Positions 16,128 to 23,976 of a stretch of 64,000 bases of DNA are shown piece by piece. Positions within the stretch are counted from its first letter, which is position 1. Every line of letters begins with the position of its first letter. This DNA comes from Demequina aurantiaca (lineage in GTDB: Bacteria; Actinomycetota; Actinomycetes; Actinomycetales; Demequinaceae). The DNA is taken from positions 62,001-126,000 of the forward strand of contig NZ_BBRF01000002.1 of assembly GCF_000975135.1 (NCBI RefSeq). Direction: 5' to 3'. Both the position numbers and the translations under genes were made by a program. The notes under the pieces are model-generated. The model was not told where the DNA came from. It made no database searches and saw nothing but the letters and a program-made list of their open reading frames with translations.

Positions 16128-16841
16128 ATGGCAACCGGAATTTCCCGGTGCTATCGCGCGGTGGCGTGCGTGTTGCGCCCCATCGTCTCCGCCATGACGC
16201 GCAAGGACTGGCACGGCGAGGCGAACTTGCCGCGCGACACCGGCTACATCGCCGTATCCAACCATGTGTCCTACGCGGATCCCATTACGTTTGCGCACTT
16301 CCTCTACAACAATGGCCACCCCCCACGGTTCCTCGCCAAGTCGAGCCTGTTCGACATCCCCATCGCCGGCAAGCTGCTGCGCAACCTGGACCAGATTCCT
16401 GTGTATCGCGGCACCAAGCGCGCCCGCGATGCGCTTGACATGGGTGCCGTGGCGCTCGATCGCGGCGACATGATTGCGGTCTTCCCCGAGGGCACGCTGA
16501 CGAAGGACCCTCAGATGTGGCCCATGGTGGCCCGCACCGGCGCAGCTCGCATGGCGCTCGAGCAGAACGTGCCCGTCATCCCGATCGCCCAATGGGGCGC
16601 CCACGAGCTGTTGAGCCCGTATTCCAAGGTGCTCAAGCCATTTCCGCGCAAGAAGATCACCGTGATTGCCGGTCCGCCGGTCGATCTTGACGAATTCCGC
16701 GGCAAGCCCATTGACTCGGTGTTGCTGCGTGCGGCGACCAACAAGATCATGGCGACCCTCACCTCTATGCTGGAGGACATTCGGGGCGAGAGCGCTCCCG
16801 CCGAGCCGTTCAACATGCGAGACAGGAAGCGAGATCAATGA
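16128..16841 (+). CDS. plsC: 1-acyl-sn-glycerol-3-phosphate acyltransferase (PlsC family)
   Basis: A 237-residue acyltransferase that would acylate lysophosphatidate to phosphatidate at the membrane. The catalytic HxxxxD motif is in NHVSYADP, and the phosphate-binding block is FPEGTLTKD. The start is six bases after the murA stop; its stop overlaps the gpsA ATG (ATGA). The pairing with gpsA, which makes glycerol-3-phosphate, fits phospholipid synthesis. Confidence 0.92.
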   Translation: MATGISRCYRAVACVLRPIVSAMTRKDWHGEANLPRDTGYIAVSNHVSYADPITFAHFLYNNGHPPRFLAKSSLFDIPIAGKLLRNLDQIPVYRGTKRARDALDMGAVALDRGDMIAVFPEGTLTKDPQMWPMVARTGAARMALEQNVPVIPIAQWGAHELLSPYSKVLKPFPRKKITVIAGPPVDLDEFRGKPIDSVLLRAATNKIMATLTSMLEDIRGESAPAEPFNMRDRKRDQ

Positions 16842-17839
16842 CCAAGGCTGCTGTTCTGGGTGCAGGCGCGTGGGGCACCACCTTCGCGGCCGTATTGGCC
16901 GATGCCGGGACTGAGGTATCGCTGTGGGGTCGCGACGAGGCGGTCGTCGCCGGCATTAACAATGACCGCCGTCACGAGCGCGCGTTGCAGGGGCTCGAGT
17001 TGCCGTCAGGCATCGACGCCACCACGGTGATGGACGATGCCCTCGCAGGCGCGGACATCGTTGCCGTGGCCCTTCCCTCGCAGCATGTGCGTTCCATCCT
17101 TGCCGGGCACGAGGGTGCGCTGCCGGACAGCGCCATCGTGACGTCACTCATGAAGGGGATTGAGCTCGGCACGCACGAGCGCATGAGCGAGGTCCTGGCA
17201 GACGTGTGGTCACTGCCCAACGAACGCCTCACCGTTGTCTCCGGACCTAATTTGGCGCGCGAGATCGCCGCCAAGCAGCCCACCGCTACGGTCGTCGCCG
17301 GCTACGATGCCGATGCCGCCGTGCTCCTGTCCGAAGCCACTGCGTCGTCCTACTTCCGCCCATACACGAACACCGATGTGGTGGGCGTCGAGCTGTGTGG
17401 CGCGTACAAGAACATCATCGCCGTTGCCGTAGGCGTGGCCGCGGGACTCGGCTTTGGCCACAACACCACTGCAACCGTCATTACCAGGGGTCTCGCGGAG
17501 ATCACGCGGTTGGGTCTGGCACTGGGAGCAACCCCAGAGACGTTCTCTGGCCTGGCAGGAATGGGCGACCTCATCGCGACCTGTGCCTCGCCGCTGTCGC
17601 GCAATCACACGCTTGGCGCGCACATCGGCCGAGGCGCGAGCCTCGACAACGCCATCGCCCTCACCGGCGGTACCGCGGAGGGCGTCAAGACCTCGCTCTC
17701 GGTGCGTGAACTCGCAGCGACCGTGGACGTCGACATCCCCATTTGCGACGCCGTCGTGGCCATGCTGCACGAAGGCAAGCCCAAGGAGTCCGTGCTGCAG
17801 GCGCTGCTCGCGCGACCCCGCAAGGCGGAAGGCGTCTAA
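16838..17839 (+). CDS. gpsA: Glycerol-3-phosphate dehydrogenase [NAD(P)+]
   Basis: A 333-residue enzyme reducing dihydroxyacetone phosphate to glycerol-3-phosphate for phospholipids. The N-terminal Rossmann motif is GAGAWGTTFA, and the catalytic Lys lies in GAYKNIIAVA. Translationally coupled to plsC by a four-base overlap and followed by ddl after four bases. Length is normal for the family. Confidence 0.96.
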   Translation: MTKAAVLGAGAWGTTFAAVLADAGTEVSLWGRDEAVVAGINNDRRHERALQGLELPSGIDATTVMDDALAGADIVAVALPSQHVRSILAGHEGALPDSAIVTSLMKGIELGTHERMSEVLADVWSLPNERLTVVSGPNLAREIAAKQPTATVVAGYDADAAVLLSEATASSYFRPYTNTDVVGVELCGAYKNIIAVAVGVAAGLGFGHNTTATVITRGLAEITRLGLALGATPETFSGLAGMGDLIATCASPLSRNHTLGAHIGRGASLDNAIALTGGTAEGVKTSLSVRELAATVDVDIPICDAVVAMLHEGKPKESVLQALLARPRKAEGV

Positions 17840-17843
17840 GCCC

Positions 17844-18935
17844 ATGAGCAAGCCCACCGTTGCCGTCGCCTTTGGCGGTCGCTCGTCCGAGCACGGAGTC
17901 TCGTGTGTCACCGCGGGTGGGGTGCTCGGCGCCATCGACCGCGACAAGTGGAACGTCGTCGCCCTTGGCATCACCTCTGACGGCCGCTGGACGGTCGCGA
18001 GCGACGAGCCCAGCGACTGGGCGATCACGGACGGCGCGCTGCCGACGGTCGCAAACGACGGAGAGACCGTCCTGCTCCCCGTGAGCGCCGGTAGCCGGAC
18101 GTGGCGCGTCGAGGGCCACGACGGCCGGGTCCGCCATCTCGCGGATATTGACGTGGTGTTTCCCGTGTTGCACGGTCCCTTTGGCGAGGATGGCACTCTG
18201 CAGGGTGCGCTAGAACTGCTGGACGTCCGGTACGTGGGCGCGGGAGTTCTCGCGTCAGCAGTAGGCATGGACAAGCAGTTCATGAAGACCGCATTCAAGG
18301 ACGCCGGACTCCCGGTCACGCCGGACGTGGTGCTGTACCCGGGTGAACACCCGGAAGGTCACATGGCAGACATTGAGGCGCTCGGACTGCCGCTGTTCGT
18401 CAAGCCCGCGCGAGCAGGGTCCTCCATGGGAATCTCGCGAGTCGACGACCTCGCCGAGCTCGATGCCGCCGTCGACGAGGCCGTGAAGCACGACCCCAAG
18501 GTGCTGATCGAGCGCGGCGTGAGTGGACGCGAGATCGAGACCGCCGTGCTCGCCACCGAGACCGAGGTGAGAGTTTCTCCCGCAGGAGAGATCGTCACGG
18601 GCGGAGACTACGATTTCTACGACTTCGAGGCGAAGTACCTGGACGATGGCGATGTGAGGCTGCTGTGCCCCACCACACTGCCGGCGGGGGTCGCCGATGT
18701 GGTGGCCGACTACGCGCGCCGCGCCTTCAGGGCGGTAGGGGCCGAAGGGCTCGCGCGCGTGGACGTCTTTGTCAGCGAGGACGGCACCGTGACCGTCAAC
18801 GAAATCAACACCATGCCTGGGTTCACCACCACGAGCATGTACCCGCGTATGTGGGCGTCAGCCGGGGTTGACTACCCCGAACTGGTGCAGACCCTTCTCG
18901 AGACTGCTCTCGAGCGCCGCATTGGGCTCCGCTAA
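17844..18935 (+). CDS. ddl: D-alanine--D-alanine ligase
   Basis: A 363-residue ATP-grasp ligase making the D-Ala-D-Ala dipeptide of peptidoglycan. It begins TVAVAFGGRSSEHGVSC; later blocks VLHGPFGEDGT, VKPARAGSSMGI and NEINTMPGFT are ATP-, substrate- and Mg-binding signatures. The ATG at 17844 lies four bases after gpsA. With murA and gpsA it forms an envelope-precursor operon. A short convergent gap follows. Confidence 0.96.
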   Translation: MSKPTVAVAFGGRSSEHGVSCVTAGGVLGAIDRDKWNVVALGITSDGRWTVASDEPSDWAITDGALPTVANDGETVLLPVSAGSRTWRVEGHDGRVRHLADIDVVFPVLHGPFGEDGTLQGALELLDVRYVGAGVLASAVGMDKQFMKTAFKDAGLPVTPDVVLYPGEHPEGHMADIEALGLPLFVKPARAGSSMGISRVDDLAELDAAVDEAVKHDPKVLIERGVSGREIETAVLATETEVRVSPAGEIVTGGDYDFYDFEAKYLDDGDVRLLCPTTLPAGVADVVADYARRAFRAVGAEGLARVDVFVSEDGTVTVNEINTMPGFTTTSMYPRMWASAGVDYPELVQTLLETALERRIGLR

Positions 18936-19023
18936 ACACTCTCGGCAAGCGTCACCGGACCGCGAGGAAACGGCGGCTGCGACAGACGTGCATTGAGGGA
19001 CCGCTACGGAGTAAGGCTGGGAG

Positions 19024-19485
19024 TCAGCGGCACTCGAGGCCGTTGGTCGGGGCCAAGGCAGCCGCGTCGGAGACCTCGGCGAGGACGTCACCCACTGCGG
19101 CATCGGCGCGGATTTTTGGCACGCGCATCTCGAGTGCGGGCGAGTGCCCAAAGGTGACTGCGAGCCAGTCGTCGCCATCCTCCTCGATGAGCCACCCCAT
19201 CGTGACGGAAGGGGTCTTCACCTCGGTGCAGGATTCCGCCGTGGGGCCTGGTGGCTCCACGCCGCACCGCGCAACAATCGGAAAGTCGTCGCCCCACGAA
19301 CTCGTCGCCTGCGACGACGTCGCGTGCACGTCGAGTCCACCCAAGTGATCCGGTACGGAGAGCATCACATCCGCGCAGTCGGGGTCAGCGGCGTACGGCG
19401 CCGGATCTACGATCAGCGGCTGCGTGCATCCGGCGAGTGCGAAGGCGGAGAGGACGGCCAGGGCCGCGATTCGAGCGCGAAGCAT
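19024..19485 (-). CDS. DUF3515 family lipoprotein
   Basis: A 153-residue exported protein with a lipobox (ALAGC, Cys near 19) after a short hydrophobic signal, so it is probably lipid-anchored outside the membrane. The body matches DUF3515: DPDCADVMLSVPDHLGGL, a RCGVEPPGPT segment, and a late CR end. In actinobacteria this family usually lies between ddl and thiL, as here, suggesting a conserved but unknown envelope role. It is convergent with ddl. Confidence 0.85.
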   Translation of the reverse strand: MLRARIAALAVLSAFALAGCTQPLIVDPAPYAADPDCADVMLSVPDHLGGLDVHATSSQATSSWGDDFPIVARCGVEPPGPTAESCTEVKTPSVTMGWLIEEDGDDWLAVTFGHSPALEMRVPKIRADAAVGDVLAEVSDAAALAPTNGLECR

Positions 19486-19550
19486 GGCTCAAGCCTACGG
19501 CCGCCGCGATCGTGTCCGGCACGCCTTGCGACGACCGGTAACGTCAGAGC

Positions 19551-20912
19551 GTGATCACCGTGCGCGAGCTCGTCTCTGACCTGCCGCACAGGCGCGCCTT
19601 CGCGCTGGCATGGCCCGCGATCCTGTCCAACATTTCGGTGCCGCTCGTAGGACTGGTGGACACCGCGATGCTGGGGCACTTCTCCGATGAACTCAACCTG
19701 GGTGCGGTGGCGCTCGGGGCCACCGTCTTGGGTGCGGTGTTCTGGTTGATGTCGTTCCTCCGCACGGGAACAACGTCGCTGGTGGGTAGGGCGCTCGGGG
19801 CAGGTCGCGCTGATGCCGCGCTCACCCACGGGCAACGTGCCGCCCTGCTCGCTTTGATCATGGGTGCCGTCGTGCTACTGATTCAGGCACCGGTGGTGCC
19901 GTGGATCATGGACTTCCTGACGCCGGATGGTGCTATCTCCTCAGTCGCGTCTCAGTACACATCGATCCGCCTCGCCTCCGCGCCTGCGGTGCTGCTCACG
20001 CTGGTAGTGACGGGTTGGTTCATCGGTGCGGGCGACACCAAGCGCCCGCTTGCCACAGTGGCCGTCGTGGCGACGATCAACATCGTGCTGGATGCGACCT
20101 TCGTCGCCGGCCTGGGTTGGGGCGCTCAGGGTGCTGCCGCCGCCACGGTGATCGCGGAGTGGGCGGGACTCGCCGTCGCGCTGTGGCTGTGGTGGCGCAT
20201 GGCCGGCCCGGCACTTCGCGCCGGCGTCACCAAGCTCCGTGGTCGCGGCCTGCGCCGAGGTTGGACGGCGCTGATGGGCATGAACCGCGACATTTTCCTG
20301 CGCACGCTCATCCTCTACGCCGTGATCACGTTTGTCACCGCGTACGGGTCACACATTTCTCCCACAGTGCTGGCCGCGAACGCGATCCTCATGCAGTTGA
20401 TGTACCTGGCGTCCTACGGACAGGACGGCTACGCGGCGGCCGCCGAGTCGATGGCTGCGCGCGAGATCGGCGAGGGTGACGTCCCAGGCCTGCACCGCGC
20501 GGTCGCCGCGGCTACGCTGCCCGCGTTCGCCATCGGGGGTGCGTTCACTCTTGCGTACCTGCTGGCGGGGCCCGCTTTCATCGGGATTCTCACGTCCTTG
20601 CCGGACGTCACCGAGGCAGCGCTAGCCGCGCTGCCATGGGTGGCGGTGCTTCCTCTCGCCTCTGCGGGGGCGTACCTGTTCGATGGCGTGTTTCTCGGTA
20701 GCGGCAAGGTGGGATGGATGGTGCTGGGCATGGCCATCTCGGCTGCGATCTTCGCGCTCGCCTGGTGGCTGGGCTCGACCACCGATGACCCGAATGGCAA
20801 CCTGTGGCGCGCGTTCGCGATCTTTAACTTTGCCCGCGGCGCTACCTTGGGGATTGCGTATTGGCGCCAGAGCGTAGCTGGCACATGGCTCACGGGCACG
20901 CGCGCGCATTAG
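19551..20912 (+). CDS. MATE family efflux transporter (DinF-like)
   Basis: A 453-residue inner-membrane antiporter with about twelve predicted helices in two similar halves, beginning AFALAWPAILSNISVPLVGLVDTAMLGHF, the classic MATE first helix. The second half starts near MNRDIFLRTLILY. Related DinF/NorM proteins export cationic drugs or toxic metabolites with H+ or Na+; substrate unknown. The start is a GTG at 19551, 65 bases from the divergent DUF3515 gene, so the promoter lies in that gap. thiL follows after 41 bases. Confidence 0.9.
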   Translation: MITVRELVSDLPHRRAFALAWPAILSNISVPLVGLVDTAMLGHFSDELNLGAVALGATVLGAVFWLMSFLRTGTTSLVGRALGAGRADAALTHGQRAALLALIMGAVVLLIQAPVVPWIMDFLTPDGAISSVASQYTSIRLASAPAVLLTLVVTGWFIGAGDTKRPLATVAVVATINIVLDATFVAGLGWGAQGAAAATVIAEWAGLAVALWLWWRMAGPALRAGVTKLRGRGLRRGWTALMGMNRDIFLRTLILYAVITFVTAYGSHISPTVLAANAILMQLMYLASYGQDGYAAAAESMAAREIGEGDVPGLHRAVAAATLPAFAIGGAFTLAYLLAGPAFIGILTSLPDVTEAALAALPWVAVLPLASAGAYLFDGVFLGSGKVGWMVLGMAISAAIFALAWWLGSTTDDPNGNLWRAFAIFNFARGATLGIAYWRQSVAGTWLTGTRAH

Positions 20913-20953
20913 CGTGACTCGTGGGAACGCTCATCGCCCGTAGGCTCGTACCT

Positions 20954-21913
20954 ATGACAGACATCGGTCCCAGCACGACCATCGGCGAGATTGACGAGGA
21001 TGCCCTCATTGCCCTCTTTGCTCCCCGGCTCCCACGCTCCGACGCAGAGATTCTTGGCCCGGGCGACGATGCTGCGGTGCTATCAGTTGATGGCAATCTG
21101 GTGGTTTCCACGGACGTGCTGATCGAGAACAGACACTTCCGCACCGAATGGTCCTCCGGCGCAGACGTCGGCTGGCGTGCGGCGATGCAGAACTTGGCGG
21201 ACATCGACGCGATGGGCGCCGTTCCGACTGCTCTCCAGGTCACCCTTGCCGCCCCTGCGCACACCCCGGTGCAGTGGGTACTCGACTTTGCCGACGGGCT
21301 GCGTGAGGCGTGCGAGCCGCATGGCGTGGGTGTCGTGGGCGGCGACCTCAGCGGCGCGAGCGAGATCTGCATCTCGGTGACGGCCATGGGCGAGACGCAC
21401 GGCACGGAGCCCATCACCCGAGCCGATGCCGTGGACGGCCAGGTGGTGGCGGTCGCCGGTCCGCTCGGCGGGGCAAGGGCAGGGCTCGAACAGCTCACGC
21501 GTGGCGAACGTATCGATGCGGAAAGCATCGGCCTGTTCCTGAGGCCCAGCCCGCGCATCGGCGCTGGTCTTGAGGCGGCGCTGCACGGCGCGACCGCCAT
21601 GATGGACCTGTCAGATGGGCTCGTGCGCGACGCGACCAGGATGGCACGGGCCTCCGAGGTGGGAATCGACATTGAGTCGGCGCTGCTGCCCGTGCACGAC
21701 GGTGCACGCAAGGTGGCGGTCGCTCTTCAACTGGACCCACGCCCGTGGGCGCTGGCTGGGGGAGAGGACCACCACATGCTGGCCGTCTTCCAGCGCGAGT
21801 CCGCGGTGCCCGAGGGGTGGACCGTCGTAGGCGTGACGTCGGACGCGTTCAGCGGCGTGCGCGTCGATGGCGAGGAGCCCACGGTGCGCGGCTGGGATCA
21901 CTTTGCCGGCTAG
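20954..21913 (+). CDS. thiL: Thiamine-phosphate kinase
   Basis: A 319-residue enzyme phosphorylating thiamine monophosphate to the active diphosphate. The N-terminal ATP-binding glycine block LGPGDDAAVLS and NLADIDAMGA are typical, as is GGEDHHMLA near the end. The ATG at 20954 gives the usual start (TTIGEIDEDALIALF); a GTG at 20921 is in frame but adds only a basic leader. Length is normal. Confidence 0.93.
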   Translation: MTDIGPSTTIGEIDEDALIALFAPRLPRSDAEILGPGDDAAVLSVDGNLVVSTDVLIENRHFRTEWSSGADVGWRAAMQNLADIDAMGAVPTALQVTLAAPAHTPVQWVLDFADGLREACEPHGVGVVGGDLSGASEICISVTAMGETHGTEPITRADAVDGQVVAVAGPLGGARAGLEQLTRGERIDAESIGLFLRPSPRIGAGLEAALHGATAMMDLSDGLVRDATRMARASEVGIDIESALLPVHDGARKVAVALQLDPRPWALAGGEDHHMLAVFQRESAVPEGWTVVGVTSDAFSGVRVDGEEPTVRGWDHFAG

Positions 21914-21977
21914 GTGCGGCAGGACGTGAACCCGAACGGGGAGTTATTGCCGTTCAAGCATCGGCCGCGGGGGCATG

Positions 21978-22010
21978 AAAAAAGCGGACGCTCCCCAGGG
22001 GAACGCCCGC
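21978..22010 (-). terminator. Rho-independent terminator of rpmB
   Basis: Read on the minus strand, a GC-rich stem (GCGGGCGTTCCCC / GGGGAGCGTCCGC with one mismatch) is followed directly by six T. It starts 20 bases past the rpmB stop. This is one of the few classical terminators with a T-run in the window. Confidence 0.88.
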
Positions 22011-22029
22011 CTTCCGCGGAAAGACCGCG

Positions 22030-22221
22030 TTAGATGTTGCGGGTCACCTTGCCGGCCTTGAGGCACGACGTGCACACATTGAGGCGCTTGGGGGTACCGG
22101 AAACAATCGCGCGGACGCGCTGGATGTTCGGGTTCCAGCGACGCGAGGTGCGGCGGTGAGAGTGCGAAATAGAGTTACCGAAGGACGGCTTCTTGCCGCA
22201 GACTTCGCAGTTGGCAGCCAC
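22030..22221 (-). CDS. rpmB: 50S ribosomal protein L28
   Basis: A 63-residue ribosomal protein with the L28 core ([14 protein letters not shown] and [11 protein letters not shown]). It carries two CxxC pairs (CEVCGK, CTSC), so it is the zinc-binding (C+) form. The start is GTG at 22221 with AGGAG upstream. It is divergent from the DAK2-recG pair; rpmB next to DAK2/recG is a common actinobacterial order. Confidence 0.95.
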   Translation of the reverse strand: MAANCEVCGKKPSFGNSISHSHRRTSRRWNPNIQRVRAIVSGTPKRLNVCTSCLKAGKVTRNI

Positions 22222-22456
22222 GATAGATCTCCTAAAATAATGCGCGATTCATTACTGAAATGTCGCGCCACGATGTTCTGCCCGGTACTCGGGCAACCGC
22301 ACAAGAGTATCTGACGAATGCCCTTCGCGCCAAACCTGACATGACATTGCCTCGTAAATGCGCGCCAAGTCGGTGTGTCGTGCCACCATTGTGCTCAAGA
22401 AGTTCGCGTCGCGCGGACTGGATCGAGCGTAAAAGTCGACGATGGAAGGTGAACGC

Positions 22457-23974
22457 GTGAGCGAAACCGCGAACCTGCGTCATTGGCTTGAGTCCGGGGC
22501 CAAGGCTATCAAGGGCGCGCGCACCAAACTGGACTCCATCAACGTCTTCCCCGTGCCGGACTCCGATACGGGCACCAACATGTACCTCACGCTCCAGGAG
22601 GGGAACCGAGCGGTCTCGCGACTGCCCTCCACCGCCTCGCACCGAGAGGTTGTTGCGGCGTTCGTGCGCGGCGCACTGATGGGGGCGCGCGGTAATTCTG
22701 GAGTGATTGTCAGCCAGTACCTCAGTGCCTTCCTCACGGGCCTCGACGAGCGGGGAGGGCTCGACAAGGTGGGGGCACAGGGCATTGCCGAGGCACTCGA
22801 CGAGGCGGCCGATGCTGCCTACGGGGCCGTGCTCGACCCCGTCGAGGGCACTATTTTGTCCGTTGCTCGTGCCGCGGCCAAGGGAGCGGCGGACACGTTG
22901 CCCTCGAAGCCCGATCGCTCCACGGCCATCGTCGCCGCGGTGCTGGCGGCCCGTACCGCTCTCGCCCAGACCCACGAAGATCTCCCGAGCGCCAAGGCCG
23001 CCGGTGTGGTTGACGCTGGCGCCGCGGGACTGGTCCTCCAACTGGAGTCGCTCGCCGAGAACATTGCCGGTGCCGACGCCCTGGACGCCCTCGACGAGGT
23101 CGACTGGGAAATCCGTGGCGGACGTGAGCGAATTGGCAGAGACGAGCTTGCGCACACCGGCCATGCGCACGGCGGCGCTTATGAGGTCATGTTCGTGGTT
23201 GCGCACGACTCGGGAGCCGGCGCGACCCTGCGTGATCAGCTCGGAAAGATTGGCGATTCCGTGGCCGTCACGGGATCGCATGGGCTCTGGCAGGCCCACG
23301 TACACACCGATGCCCCGCACCTCGCGGTGGAGGTCGCCCACGCGCACAGGTCGTACCAAATGCTCGTGAGGAACGTTGCCCTGAGTCACATTGGGGACCG
23401 AGCCTCGACGGGGGTGGTGGCGCTCACCACGTGCCCCGGCCTCGCAGAGCCGCTGGCTGATGCAGGCGCCGTGGTCTTGGTGGTTCCAGATCCCGCCGCG
23501 CTCAAGCCTCGCGCGCTGGTCCGCGCAGTCAAGGACGCCTCCGGTCGTGCCGCCGTGGTCGCGGCCGGACACCCCGCGCTGCGGGCCGCCGCTCTCAAGC
23601 TTGCGGACAAGCGCTCCAAGCCTGAGCTGACTGTGTTGCGGTGTACTCACGAGGCGCAGGTGGTGGCGGCCGTCGCCGCAAGCGCGCTCATCACCCCCGG
23701 TCAGGACATTGCTGAACAGATGGCCGAAGCAGTGGCTTCCACCGCGGTCGGTTCGAGCACGGGCGACGCGCTCGACGACGATGTCGACAGGCTGCTGAGC
23801 CGCTCTACCGAGGTCGTGACACTCGTGCTCGCAGACGGCATCAACCCCGGTATCGCGGATGCGGTGCGGCTTTCGGCGCGTACGACTGCTCCCGAGGCAG
23901 ATATCAACGTCTATCTCGGTGGCCACTCAGAGCCCGCCGTATTGATCGGCGTCGAGAATCCGCCTGCGCACTAG
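22457..23974 (+). CDS. DAK2 domain protein (FakA-like fatty acid/dihydroxyacetone kinase family)
   Basis: About 505 residues. The N-terminal DAK2 domain shows FPVPDSDTGTNMYLTL (two-metal and phosphate site) and GARGNSGVIVSQYL; the C-terminal half is a DAK-phosphatase/DegV-like domain (LADGINPGIADAVRL near the end). In Firmicutes, FakA phosphorylates fatty acids bound to FakB; the same use here is plausible but unproved. I prefer the GTG at 22457 because GGAAGG lies at the right distance, although the ATG at 22442 is in frame. recG begins two bases after the stop. Confidence 0.85.
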   Translation: MSETANLRHWLESGAKAIKGARTKLDSINVFPVPDSDTGTNMYLTLQEGNRAVSRLPSTASHREVVAAFVRGALMGARGNSGVIVSQYLSAFLTGLDERGGLDKVGAQGIAEALDEAADAAYGAVLDPVEGTILSVARAAAKGAADTLPSKPDRSTAIVAAVLAARTALAQTHEDLPSAKAAGVVDAGAAGLVLQLESLAENIAGADALDALDEVDWEIRGGRERIGRDELAHTGHAHGGAYEVMFVVAHDSGAGATLRDQLGKIGDSVAVTGSHGLWQAHVHTDAPHLAVEVAHAHRSYQMLVRNVALSHIGDRASTGVVALTTCPGLAEPLADAGAVVLVVPDPAALKPRALVRAVKDASGRAAVVAAGHPALRAAALKLADKRSKPELTVLRCTHEAQVVAAVAASALITPGQDIAEQMAEAVASTAVGSSTGDALDDDVDRLLSRSTEVVTLVLADGINPGIADAVRLSARTTAPEADINVYLGGHSEPAVLIGVENPPAH

Positions 23975-23976
23975 CA

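Noticed and set aside
15708-16838. Minus-strand frame of 376 codons opposite murA/plsC
   Set aside because: Antisense to two genes with clear catalytic motifs; no ribosome binding site or family resemblance.
22232-23926. Long minus-strand frame (564 codons) opposite the DAK2 gene
   Set aside because: It is fully antisense to a well-recognised gene and its translation has no domain or membrane pattern; a shadow of codon bias.
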